The position numbers and the translations under genes were made by a program. A DNA stretch of 64,000 bases, from positions 1,115,501-1,179,500 of the forward strand of contig NW_024465655.1 in assembly GCF_017591425.1 (NCBI RefSeq), given 5' to 3'. A model generated the notes under the pieces. The model did no database searches and had not been told where the DNA came from. It saw only the letters and a list, made by a program, of their open reading frames with translations. This stretch comes from Ochotona curzoniae. Its lineage: Eukaryota > Chordata > Mammalia > Lagomorpha > Ochotonidae. This document shows, in pieces, positions 39,946 to 49,527 of this stretch. Every line of letters begins with the position of its first letter. Within the stretch, counting starts at the first letter, position 1.

Positions 39946-41414
39946 GAGGTGGAGATTGAGTTCAGAATGAACTGCATATTTGTTTTATTTAATTCTCTCT
40001 CTTTTTCAATTGTTTTAAGGTCAAGAGTATTCCAATGTTTGGCTACCCCATACATTCTCTGCTCGTCTCCTCCGGGTGGGTGCGTGGATTGCTTGGAATA
40101 TTTTTTGAAACTGCCTGGTGTCTTTGCAGCCTACAGACAGGGCAAAGCCCCCTGCACGAGGCCCTCCCAGGAGATGGTCCACGGCCCATGCAGGAAAGGA
40201 CAGGAAAGGAAACGGCTTCCTCTGTTCTCTGCCCTGTGCTTGCTGCAGTCACCTGTAGTCAGCAGAAACTTGATTGTGGGTTTTACATTATCAGCCGTTG
40301 TGGTTCATCCTGTCCTCTGGAGCGACCACGGCTGAAACGCAGTCAGCTGACAGTAAAGGCTTAAGAGTGGCCGGCAGGGCCACGTTCCGCTATGGACAGT
40401 CCAGAAGCAGGTCCGACAGAGCGCAGATCCACCAGTAGAGGGCGCCCTCCTTTTGGGAAACAGCATTTCTGGGAGAGGCTTTAAGCTGAGGGGTGCGGGA
40501 TGTGTGTGCGGTTGGTCCACGCGTGGTTACCCTGAACTTGCATTTGCATGTGCTTTCTGTCCGGAAGCTGTGAGGTGGAGGAACTCCAGCACGTCCTAGG
40601 GATTTCAGGAGAAGGCTTGTGGTCTGATTCAGACGAGGGGTTCCAGATTTTCCCTTCCTTAGGATGCCAGGCACCCCAGTCTGGCCCCGTGTTTCAGGAT
40701 TACAAAGACAGGCTCCGTGGGGACATACTCTGTGACCTGGGAACAGACTCTTTCACCTCGGCGTCTTTGCAGGCCCCTGTTTATATAACCAGTCCCCCTG
40801 CTGGCTGTTCTCCTTTCAAAGAGGAACGAGCCTGCTGCCCACTGCTTCTGTACCAGGCGCAGCAGGCTGCCCCAAGTCACAGGGGCAGCAACTATGGCCT
40901 GGGAGCCACCCCCGTGCTGGGGCGGGGTTGACACCACAGGCCAACATGATTCCCAGGTTCAGGCTGTTTTCAACCAGAAGAGGACCCTCCTGGTTGGGTG
41001 CGAAGGGTTCAGTCCTGGTCTGACAAGGTCAAGGTCCCTGACTCTACTGGTCTTGGTGAGGATGTTTCCTCTCGTTGCTGACATCTGGTCCGGTCTGAGA
41101 AACAACCCAAATCCTATTTCTTTTTTAAATGAAGAGAACGATGGCCCCGGATTTCTGCTTGTACTCCTTTGCTGCTACTGAGCGAACTCAGGAAACGGGA
41201 GACAAGAAGGTTCAAGAAACTACGTGCAGAACCTGCTTCCTGCGGAGTGGCCTGTTCTGTCACAAGGGCAGGTGCACAACTTTGCTGCCCACGGAGCTCT
41301 TCTTGCCCTCTGCTCAGAGGGCCAGCAGCCAGCCCGTGGGGGAGGCCCTGCCATGCTGAGCGGGAGTCAGGCCAGAACTGAGTGCCTTGCCTTATTCTGG
41401 TTGGCCAGGGAGAC
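39946..41414. other. Unique spacer around a CTCF motif
   Basis: About 1.5 kb without recognised repeats, relatively GC-rich at 40100-41050. Frames of 90-127 codons on both strands show no domain or credible splice sites. It includes the CTCF motif at 40432. Confidence 0.35.
40432..40445 (+). promoter_or_regulatory. CTCF-type motif
   Basis: CCAGTAGAGGGCGC matches the CTCF core consensus CCASYAGRGGGCGC at all 14 positions. It lies in unique DNA outside recognised repeats, so it was not delivered by a visible SINE. Forward orientation. Whether it is bound is unknown. Confidence 0.6.
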
Positions 41415-41665
41415 ACGACAAGTACCCAGCCTTGTGGGTAGGATGCCTGCGTCCCTCCACGGTGGGCCTGGGCTCAACACCCACCTTCTCGCTGGTGCAG
41501 GCCCTATGGGCATCGATGATATTCAAGAGCCTGGCTCCCTGCCACCCACACGGCAGATCTCGCTCGAATTCCTGATCTGACTCCTTGCTGTGGCCCCCGC
41601 TGGGGAGGTGGAGGACATTTTGGGAGCAAGCCAGAAGACAAGAGCTCTCAGACTCTCAAGTGAAG
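41415..41665 (+). mobile_element. Possible very old CSINE
   Basis: AGGATGCCTGCGTCCCTCCA, GGGCTCAACACCCACCTTCT and TCGCTCGAATTCCTGATCTG, then GACATTTTGGGAGCAAGCCA, follow the order of diverged forward CSINEs. No A-tail is left. Tentative. Confidence 0.4.
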
Positions 41666-42064
41666 TTAAGGAAACAGCAGTGCGGCATGAGGAACAAAGC
41701 CGAAGCATGCTACTTGGATGTTAGTCGAATGAACCCTGCAGGTGCTCTAAGGTGTTCTGTCAAGGTTTGCACAAACAGGGAGTAGACTAATGGGAAGGGA
41801 TTAGGAAAATATGTCTTAGATAACCTTTCCCTTCCTTTTTAAACTCAAAAACATTTGTTATTCTGTTTTTGAATTTAGTCTTAATAAACTCTTTGTAGGA
41901 TTTTGAGAATTTTTTTTTTGCATCGATCACTTCATTTTCATTTAGTGCTACACACCTGTCAAGCATGCGTCAGCCATTTCCGTATCTCTGTGGAGTGATA
42001 ACGAAAATAATGTGCATGTTTCTAACTGAAAAGGAATCATTCAGGGACTAGATGTCTTTTAAAT
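41666..42064. other. Unique spacer
   Basis: Nothing recognised; a T run lies at 41910-41920. Confidence 0.3.
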
Positions 42065-42338
42065 AAAAGATTTATTTTATTTTTTGAAAAGCAGAGTTCC
42101 AGAGGAAGAGATAGACAAAGATTTTCCATCTAGCTCATCCCGCAGATAGCTGCAACGGCTGGAGCTGGGCACGTCTGAAGCCAGTAGCTTTCTCAGGTCT
42201 CCCATGTGGACCATCCTCTGCTACTTTCCCAGGCCAATAGCAGCGAGCCGGATCAGAAGTGGAGCAGCCGGCACACTGCATCTGTATGGGACGCCAACAT
42301 CACAGGCTATGCCTTTGCTGGCTATGCCACAACACTAC
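42065..42338 (-). mobile_element. CSINE
   Basis: Reverse copy. AAAGATTTATTTTATTTTTTG is the tail complement, then GAAAAGCAGAGTTCCAGAGG and a body shortened between CAGGTCTCCCATGTG and GACCATCCTCTGC. The head complement ends at GCCACAACACTACC. It lies at the poly(A) end of the RPL7 pseudogene. Confidence 0.9.
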
Positions 42339-42340
42339 CT

Positions 42341-43045
42341 CTTTTTTGGTTTGAGAGCAGCTGCTGTTTATTAATGTGCCAGCCTACAAAATGCCATGAT
42401 AGACACTTTTGTTCATCCTTCTGTTAAGCTTGTTGATCTTTTCTTCCTTGCACCCATCACCTCAATCTTCTATAAGATGGACACATGGAAGTTAACCTGC
42501 TTCTTGAAGCATTTCCAACAGTGTGGACGTCATCCATCCGATCCTTCTTGCAGTTGGTGCCTTGCTTAGCAGCAGAGAGCCGATCAGATTCGGCTGCGCC
42601 AGCAATTCATGGTGTTGACAGTACACTCCTGTGTTGGTGCATTGATTGATTTCAGGTTTGGGTGCCCCATCCGATCTCTGGTTCCACGATTCTCAGCACG
42701 TTAACTGGAGCCTTGCTGAGCCTCACGAACGTGCTGTTGGAGAGCTGCCAAATGCTGCAACACCTTGCTGACCAACCTTGCCGCTCATTCCACTTGACAC
42801 CTCCCATCCCGATGACAAGTGCCAGTTTGGGGTTGCTAGCTTTACTTGCCTTGCTAGCCACTGGCATCTCATTGCCACCTATAAATCCTGTGATAGTGCT
42901 TAGCTTTTCAAATAAGTAAGTTTATTCCTTGTCTTGCAAAACATTTTGGGGGTCAAATTCTTTCTCAGGTACTTGATCTTCAGCTCTATGACATTCCTGA
43001 AGAATTCCTGGGGCATCAGGAGCTTTTTTATCCTTTGGTGTGCAA
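42341..43045 (-). pseudogene. RPL7: Ribosomal protein L7 processed pseudogene
   Basis: A decayed, intronless copy of the mRNA for ribosomal protein L7, a 60S subunit protein. Reading the minus strand, 43040 to 42900 gives a peptide containing VIELKIKYLRKNLTPKM, matching the N-terminal ELKIKRLRKKF region of L7. A stop follows after LTYLKS. From 42867 another frame gives NPKLALVIGMGG, then NSTFVRLSKAPVNVLRIVEP and WGTQ, matching the [31 protein letters not shown] and WGYPN regions. A short NLKSINA match follows, then large internal deletions, then a GNASRSR segment like L7's GKRFKEA. The 3' UTR match (AATAAACAGCAGCTGCTCTC, polyadenylation signal complement at 42367-42372) ends in an A-run complement at 42342-42347. 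Stops, frameshifts and deletions exclude function. RPL7L1 fits less well. Confidence 0.85.
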
Positions 43046-43131
43046 GGGAGATGAGGAGGACAGAAATGAATACTAAGAAGGACTTATGCCGACCCACTCC
43101 CCAGACGCTAAGAATCCATGTTTACCTAATT
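43046..43131. other. Short spacer 5' of the RPL7 pseudogene
   Basis: May include a remnant of the L7 5' end, but no clear match is seen. Confidence 0.25.
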
Positions 43132-43243
43132 GGCTTCCTTCCTTCCTTCCTTCCCTGCTTTCTTTTTTTCTTCTTCTTTCTTTTCTTCCTTCTTACCTAT
43201 TCCTCTTGCTCCCTCTCTGTTTCTCTCTTTCTTTCCTTCTTTT
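43132..43243. repeat. Pyrimidine-rich low-complexity tract
   Basis: (CCTT)n-like start, TTCCTTCCTTCCTTCCTTCC, followed by irregular CT-rich sequence up to the tail complement of the next CSINE. Confidence 0.92.
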
Positions 43244-43560
43244 TAGATTTCTTTATCTTTATTGGAAAAGCAGAGTTACAGGGAAAGAAGGAGAGAGAGG
43301 TATCTTCCAAATGCTGTTTTACTCCTCAGCTGGCCACAACATCTGGAGCTGGGTTGGTCCACAGCCAGGAACCAGAAGCTGTTTCCTTTAAGTCTGCCAC
43401 ATAGGTGCATGGACTCAAAGACTTGGGTTGGCTTTTTTCCCCAGGACATAGGCAGGGAGCTTATTAGAAGTGGAGAAGCCTGGACTTGAACTGGCACCCA
43501 TGTAGGATGCTGACGCTGCAGGGTGGAAGCTTACTCTGATATGCCACCTCAGCGGCCCCA
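43244..43560 (-). mobile_element. CSINE, full length
   Basis: Reverse copy: TAGATTTCTTTATCTTTATT, GGAAAAGCAGAGTTACAGGG, a short GA stretch, then a complete body and head complement ending CACCTCAGCGGCCCC. Confidence 0.93.
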
Positions 43561-43702
43561 GTCCGTTGATTTTCAAAAATGCATTAATCAAATGAATCAC
43601 TTAGAGGACTTGCGTAAACACAAAATGCTGGGCACTAACTACAACATTTCAAAGTCTCCAAGATTGGGGTGGCCCTGCCTTTTGCCATTTTATGGAAATT
43701 GT

Positions 43703-43993
43703 GAAGATTTATTTCATTTATGAGAGAAAGAACGAATTTGTTCATTTGCTGGTTCATCCCCAAGTGCCCACAATAGCTGCTGCTGGGCCAAGTAGAAGCC
43801 GGGAGATCAGATGTCAACCATGTCGTCCTTGTGGACGGCAGAGGGTCTCCTATGTGAGTCCTGCTCTGCTGCCTCCCAGGGTATACATCAGCAGGAAGCT
43901 GGACTCGGGTGCAGAGGCAGGAACCAATCCCACGCCTGTGATAGGGTTGCAGGCGACGTGAGTGAAATCTTAACAGCTGTGCCCAGTGTCTAC
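43703..43993 (-). mobile_element. CSINE, diverged
   Basis: Reverse copy starting GTGAAGATTTATTTCATTTA. CATTTGCTGGTTCATCCCCA, ATGTCGTCCTTGTGGACGGC and CATCAGCAGGAAGCTGGACT are readable, ending TAACAGCTGTGCCCAGTGTC. Confidence 0.85.
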
Positions 43994-44020
43994 CTGGAAT
44001 TTTGTAATTTTCAACGAGCT

Positions 44021-44072
44021 TCCTGGGGGTTGCTGCTGCTACTGCCGTAGGGACCACACTTTGAGGATGACT
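44021..44072 (+). mobile_element. MER5-type hAT remnant (3' end)
   Basis: TTGCTGCTGCTACTGCCGTA followed by GGGACCACACTTTGAGGATG closely follows the 3' end of MER5 (GCTGATGCTGCTGGTC...GGGACCACACTTTGAGAACCACTG), a non-autonomous hAT-Charlie element. Confidence 0.6.
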
Positions 44073-44174
44073 TAGCTATTGTCAGGAAAAAAAAGATGGA
44101 CAAGCTTAAGATAGCAGAAATGCTGTTGCTTCTCTCCTTGGCGGGTCGGAGAAGGCAGTGTTGGAGCAGGCTCT

Positions 44175-44340
44175 GGAGGAGCAAGGGTTGTATCTGGATT
44201 CTTTCTCGAACACTTTCAGCTATGTGAGCTTGGCTAGATTTGTTGAACTTTGCAGCACCTCCATTTTCTCATCTGAAAAATGGAAAGACTAACTTTCAGT
44301 GCATAGACTTGCTTAGTAGTTTGTGAAAAAATGGAATGAA
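44175..44340 (+). mobile_element. MIR fragment
   Basis: Sense MIR blocks: AGCTATGTGAGCTTGGCTAG, AACTTTGCAGCACCTCCATT, TTCTCATCTGAAAAATGGAA and GTGCATAGACTTGCTTAGTA. Confidence 0.72.
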
Positions 44341-44353
44341 AAGAAAGGTTTAG

Positions 44354-44662
44354 GGGGCCAACACCGTGGTGTAGCCCATGGATGGCCACCTGCGATTGCC
44401 AGCATCCCACATAGGCATCGATTTGGGACCTGACTGCCTACTTCCCATCCAGCTCCCTGCCAACGGCCTGGGAAAGCAGCGGAGGGGGGCATAAGTGAAG
44501 AGACCTGATAGAAGCTCCTGGCTCCTGGTTTGGGTCAACCCAGCCCTGGCTATGCTGCTCATTTGGGGATGAACAAACCAATAGAGGATTGTTCTTTGCT
44601 TCAACTTCTCTCTTCTACCTCTACCTTTTTACTTCTGACTTTCAAACAAATAAGTCATTAAA
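44354..44662 (+). mobile_element. CSINE, tail hosts another CSINE
   Basis: Forward copy from GGGGCCAACACCGTGGTGTA to the tail ACTTTCAAACAAATAAGTCA. Its tail was the target of the next, reverse CSINE. The two are therefore tail-to-tail. Confidence 0.92.
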
Positions 44663-44981
44663 AATACTTTTATTGGAATGTCAGATATACAGAGAGGATG
44701 AGAGATAGAGAGGAAGATCTTCCGTCCAATGATTCATTCCCCAAGCAGCTGCAATGGCTGGAGCTGTACCTATCTGAAGCCAGGAACTTCTTCTGGGTCT
44801 CCCACGTGGGTGCAGGGTCCCAATGCTTTGGGCCGTCCTCGACTGCTTTCCCAGGCCACAAGCAGGGAGCTGGCTGGAAAGAGGGGCTTCCGGGATTAGA
44901 ACTGGTGCCCATATGGGATACCAGCACATGCACAGTGAGGACCTTTGCTGCTAGGCTACCACACTGAGCCCATAAATCATT
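44650..44981 (-). mobile_element. CSINE, young-type, with TSD in a SINE tail
   Basis: Reverse copy (about 44663-44971) flanked by ATAAGTCATT (44650-44659) and ATAAATCATT (44972-44981). This is a 10-bp target-site duplication with one difference, within the A-rich tail of the forward CSINE on its left. CTTCCGTCCAATGATTCATT and GGGCCGTCCTCGACTGCTTT mark the young form. Confidence 0.95.
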
Positions 44982-46297
44982 TTTTAAAGGTAGATGTACT
45001 TGGTACAAATTATTTTAGAGATTCTCTCAGTTTTTAAATATGCATTTTCTTTTAATTTCATGATCTCTTGTGTATACCTGGTTAACACATATGAATCTAT
45101 ACTGATATATAGGACATATACATAATAAATAGTAACTCTTTTGAGAAGTCTTGCTTATCTTTGAAGTGGCTTATTAGATTTACCAGAACAGAAAGACCTA
45201 AATGTAGGGCATGGCTACTTTTAAATAACTAGGGAGGTCGTATTATTGTTACATAAAAAATCTGCTAATGAAATATAGCTCTGGCATGATCAACCATTAT
45301 TTCTACCTGGGATCCCAAGAAGGCTCCTAGCCTTGGAACTCAACAGCATGGGGACAGAGGGAGGGGTTAGAAAAAGGGGTATGGATAGAGCTGTAGGGTG
45401 GTGGGCCAGAAAAAAAAAAAGAAATGTAAAACTTTCCTGCTGTAGGAACAGGCGGGCGTGTTGCATGTTCTCCAATGTGGCCATGGAATTCCAAGCCCTT
45501 GCAAAGTTATCTTCCTTCCCGGTCTGCCAGGCTAAAGGAAATTCCTGCCCCTTTGGTTCCAGGCTGCCTGTCTCCAGAAGGTAAGCTGTATTATCTAGGA
45601 GCGTTAGTGCATTCATCCAGTAATGCACACGGACTCCTCTAGATTAGGTCCTATTAGATTAGCTAGGTGCTGCCCTGGGAAAGCCAGGGCTCGTTCCTGT
45701 AGGGTTAGGACACAGGGCAGCTGGCCCGGAGGGAGGAAAGATGAGGACACTGGGCACTGGGTGGCAGGAGTGCCCTGTTTGTTAACCATTCGCGGGCTGC
45801 TCATCCTTCTGTCAGGTTCCCGCAGCTCAGAGTCTCTCGCAGTTTCCTCCAGGCTGTGCTCTGCAAGTGGTTTCTCTGTGCAGTTTCCTCCAGGCTGTGC
45901 TCTGCAAGTGGTTTCTCTGTTGCCTTGAAGTTGGGCGCAGGGTTGGGGACAGGGACGACTCGGAACCTTGGCTGTGCTGCTTCTGGCGTGCAGGGTGCAC
46001 TCCTTTGGCACAAAGCACATCACCCATCCTGCTGTCCCAGCTCATCCTGGGGGGGTGGTTAGGTGACTTTCCCCTTTTCCACTTCTGGTAGTGACTAAGC
46101 CTCCTGAAGCCTTATTCTAAGACAACGGGGGACAGCCAGATAAGACTTACAGAAGAACAAGCCATCACTCTGTTTCAGTTGACCAGCCTGTGCCGGCTGA
46201 GAATTGGAAAACCAATCACCCTTGCCATCTTCCTGCCTGGCCTCGCAGGTGACTTAGTCTAAGAGGCTTAGTTCCTGCCTGAACAGTAGCACGACTT
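44982..46297. other. Unique spacer
   Basis: About 1.3 kb with no transposon recognised. Contains an A run at 45410-45420 and the 41-bp tandem duplication at 45839-45920. Confidence 0.35.
45839..45920. repeat. Perfect 41-bp tandem duplication
   Basis: Two identical adjacent 41-bp units, 45839-45879 and 45880-45920, each starting GCAGTTTCCTCCAGGCTGTG and ending GGTTTCTCTGT. With no difference between units, the duplication is recent, or an assembly or sequencing artefact. Confidence 0.97.
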
Positions 46298-46535
46298 CTA
46301 TCCATATAAGGTCACAATGACTGGAGTTGAGTTGATATGAAGCCAGGAGCCTCTTCCAGGTCTCCCATGTGGCTGTGGGGTTTCAAGGGCTTGGGCTGTC
46401 CTCCTCTGCTTTTCCAGGCCACACACAGGGAGCTGGGTCAGAACTGGAGCAGCTGGGACATGAGCTGGTGCTCATATGGGATGCTAGCACCACAGGGTGG
46501 AGGATTAGTCTGTTGAGCCATGGTATTGGCCCTAC
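46298..46535 (-). mobile_element. CSINE, tail and GA stretch missing
   Basis: Reverse copy beginning within the body (TCACAATGACTGGAGTTGAG), with GCCAGGAGCCTCTTCCAGGT. The head complement ends CCATGGTATTGGCCC. Confidence 0.9.
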
Positions 46536-46645
46536 TGCCACATTTATTCTTTTTTTCTCAATTGTAGAACTCTGGGCTATCCAGATTCATATTTTGATAC
46601 ATTACAGTCAAGAAAATGGGCACACCCATCGTCTTATATAGTTTC

Positions 46646-46648
<3 letters not shown>

Positions 46649-46695
<47 letters not shown>
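46649..46695. repeat. (TG)n microsatellite
   Basis: About 46 bp of pure TG, followed by TATGCGTGTATGC. Confidence 0.97.
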
Positions 46696-46698
<3 letters not shown>

Positions 46699-46704
46699 CG
46701 TGTA

Positions 46705-47060
46705 TGCACATCTAATCAGCTAAGATAAGTTTGGCCTAAACCAGCCTCCATACTGGAATGGTAAATTTGGCCTCTGGATATAGTGAACTGCAACCTAGCT
46801 TGAAGTATGAAGAAGCGATAACCTAACTTAAGAGTATATGCTTGTAACCAAGCAAGGCAGCCAATCACGGCAGTTGAGCTTCAGCCAATCACAGGCTGCC
46901 AAACAATCAGCTCTCGCCTGTGTAAGGCCAATGGCAACTGCAGTCAGCAAACCCTCCACCCCCTTTCTCTGCCTGACAACGTTGAATCAAACTGGTGTCA
47001 ATGTGAAACACGTGATCAAAGTATCTCAAAATCTGTCTTAACAAGTTTCTGGCACACAGT
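46705..47060 (+). promoter_or_regulatory. Candidate old LTR with clustered CCAAT boxes
   Basis: Three CCAAT boxes lie within 72 bp, at 46861-46865, 46885-46889 and 46928-46932. Two share GCCAATCAC. The surrounding 350 bp is not a CSINE or L1, and the texture resembles the U3 part of an endogenous retrovirus LTR. I cannot define termini, a TATA box or a family, and no coding remnant is seen. Confidence 0.35.
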
Positions 47061-47479
47061 ATTATTATTAACTACCCTCCTCGAGCTGTGCGTTAGATCT
47101 AGAGGCTGTCTGTAGCCCTGTGTTGTCACAGCCAGCAGCCTTTATCCTGTCTCTCCCATCCCTGTAACCTGCTTCTGTGCGTTTCCCTGCCTGCCATCCA
47201 TCCTTCCTGTCTCCCTCCTTGAATACTTGCCACATAGAAGGGAAACCATGCCATGCATTGCTGTGTCTGCCTTGCTCCAGCTAGCCTATGGCCCTGGAGC
47301 CTCTTCCCTGTGGCTGTCAGGGATATGATTTTCAGCCTTATTGTGTGGGATCCACTTGGTCCCTCCAGCATTTCCTATAAATTGTTCCCAGGTCTGCAGG
47401 GAAAAGCCCCACATGGGTTGTAGAAGGACACTGAATGATGGGGCTCAAGTTGAGGGCTGGACTCAGGGGCCTACAAGAG
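47061..47479. other. Unique spacer
   Basis: Nothing recognised. Confidence 0.28.
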
Positions 47480-47803
47480 TCTTTAAAAAAAAAACTGGAA
47501 AGCAAAATGAGAGAGAGAGAGAGAGGGATTGAGAGAACATTTCTTTACCCTGGTGAACACTCCAAATGCTTCCCTGCATTGGTAGGGGCTAGTCCGGGGC
47601 CCAAATCCTGGCAGCAGGGAAATCTAATCCAGCTAATCCGGCTCTCCCGAGAGGGCAACAGGGACCCATCATCTGCAGTGTTAGTGCTGCCTTCCAGGGC
47701 CTGCCTTAGCAGTGAGCTGGAGGCAGGAGCTGGCGCTGCGTACTGATTACAGACGTTTCAACATGGAGCATGATGCCCAACTGCTTGGGCCAGTACCTGC
47801 TTC
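47480..47803 (-). mobile_element. CSINE, diverged
   Basis: Reverse copy: A-rich start, (GA)n at 47509-47526, CTTTACCCTGGTGAACACTC, then TTAGCAGTGAGCTGGAGGCA. It ends GCTTGGGCCAGTACCTGC. It lies head-to-head with the forward copy at 47851. Confidence 0.85.
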
Positions 47804-47850
47804 CACACTTCATATGAGCTCGATCTACAAAAATGTCATAGAAAGTGCAT

Positions 47851-48176
47851 TATGGGGGCCAACATGTTGGCTTAATTGGCTAAGCCTCCATCTCCAACTG
47901 TGGCATCTCACATGGGCATCAGTTTGTTTCTTGGCTGCTCCACTTCCCATCTAGTTCCCTGCTAGTGGCCTGGGAAAGCAGAAGAGGATGGCTCAAAGCC
48001 TTGGGATCCTGTACCCAGGTGGGAGACCCTGAAGAGGCTCCTGGCTTTGGGTTGGCTCAGTTCTAGCCACTGCAGCCATTTGGGGAGTGAATCAGCAAAT
48101 GGAAAATTTCTCTATGTCTCTCTATAAATCTGCCTTTCCAATAAAAACAAACAAACCTAAAAAAAAAAAAAAAGAA
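47851..48176 (+). mobile_element. CSINE, full length
   Basis: Forward copy from TGGGGGCCAACATGTTGGCT to a long A-tail (CAAACAAACCTAAAAAAAAA). GCTGCTCCACTTCCCATCTA and CATTTGGGGAGTGAATCAGC are clear. Confidence 0.94.
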
Positions 48177-48899
48177 AAAAAATGTGCAGTATGGCAGAAA
48201 ATTTTATATACAAATTTCAAAATATTTTACACCAAAGTAAACTCTGTATTCTATTTGCATGAACTTATTTGTTATCATTATAACTGTTGATTCCCCACAG
48301 GATCACTGTGACGGACTTTTACAGATGAAACTTTGAGCAGTGTTTTGTGCAAGGTGCCCCAGAAACAAAGCAACAGAGGATTCCTTTCCAGTACCCTAAA
48401 CTCTCCTTGGATTCGTTGGGCTCAAATCATTCTAGAGCCTTCCATCACCTCTATCCTTGGCCAGTCAGAACTTATCCCTTAAGCAAACTCCTTTCTGGCT
48501 GCCAGGAGCCTGCTTGAGGTGGGATGTTAAACTTCTCCGATGCTGAATTCACCTTCGCCCCTTGCAATAGGAAAGCTCTTCTCTCCAGCTGCTCCGTGAC
48601 CTTTTCCACTTCTTAAGAGGGGTAAGCGGCAGGCAGGCGTCATCTTACTTGTTGCTCTGTGTCTCCCACCTCTGTGCACCTCCCACGACCCCCTCCCACA
48701 GCCTCGGGAGGCCAGTGTGTTGCAGCTGCAGAGGAGGGAAGGCTCCATAGGGCAGTAACGGAGAGAGCCCAGGGTCAGTGTTCATCCTCAGCCTCTTGTC
48801 TCACACCCTCTTGCCGCTGCTTTCTGGTAAGCATGGTTCCCTCATTCTTGCCTGGAGCTCCCCGACCAACTATGCTTGCTTTCTCTCCCTGGTTCCCGA
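48177..48899. other. Unique spacer
   Basis: No repeat or gene recognised. Confidence 0.3.
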
Positions 48900-49010
48900 T
48901 TCTCCTTCCCAAGAGCACAACTGTTTTAAGCCTCTGTTTTCTCATCTATGAAAGAAGTCGGTAGTATCACTTGTGCATAGATTAGTTGTGAAGACGAGAT
49001 CAGTTTATGT
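48900..49010 (+). mobile_element. MIR fragment (3' part)
   Basis: TTAAGCCTCTGTTTTCTCAT, CTATGAAAGAAGTCGGTAGT and GATTAGTTGTGAAGACGAGA follow the MIR sense order from the CTCAGTTTCCTCATCTGTAAA block onward. Confidence 0.6.
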
Positions 49011-49112
49011 TCTATAGGGAGATGTTGACGTTTCATTCTCTTTAGTTTCCTTGACTTTGGCTTTAGGAAGAGAAATCTGTAAACAATAAGCAGTGATCAA
49101 ACTTTTACTTTT

Positions 49113-49527
49113 ATTTTTTAAAAATTGTTTTATTGTTTAAAAGGCAGAGTGACCAGAGAGAGAGAGAGAGGTGGTTCACTCCCTAAATGGCTCCAATGAC
49201 CAGAACTGAACTGGTCACAAGCCAGGATCCAGGAGCTTCTTCTGAGTCTCCCACATGAATACAGGGTCCCATGGACTTGAGTCACCTTCTGCTGCTTTCC
49301 CAGAACATAAGCAGGGAGCTGGATCTGAAGTGGAACAACTGGGACTGGAACCGGTGCACACGTGGGATGCCGCGGCTGGCAGGCAGAGGTTTAGCTGTTC
49401 TGATGCCTTCCTAAGCACATTGGCAGGCTGGATCGGAAGTGGAGCAGCTGAGACTTGAACTCACCCCTTTCTGGTGTGGGATGCCAGTGTTGCAAGTGGT
49501 GGCTTGACCCACTGCCCCACAAATCTG
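49113..49527 (-). mobile_element. CSINE with duplicated head region
   Basis: Reverse copy of about 415 bp, longer than usual. The head part occurs twice. AGCAGGGAGCTGGATCTGAAG to GGCAGAGGTTTAGC (49312-49395) is followed by TTGGCAGGCTGGATCGGAAG to GTGGCTTGACCCACTGCCCC. The second unit comes from a different, more diverged copy. This looks like one SINE inserted into or recombined with another. Confidence 0.9.

Noticed and set aside
40548..40931. 127-codon frame near the CTCF motif
   Set aside because: No family recognised and no splice or initiation context; the region is only moderately GC-rich.
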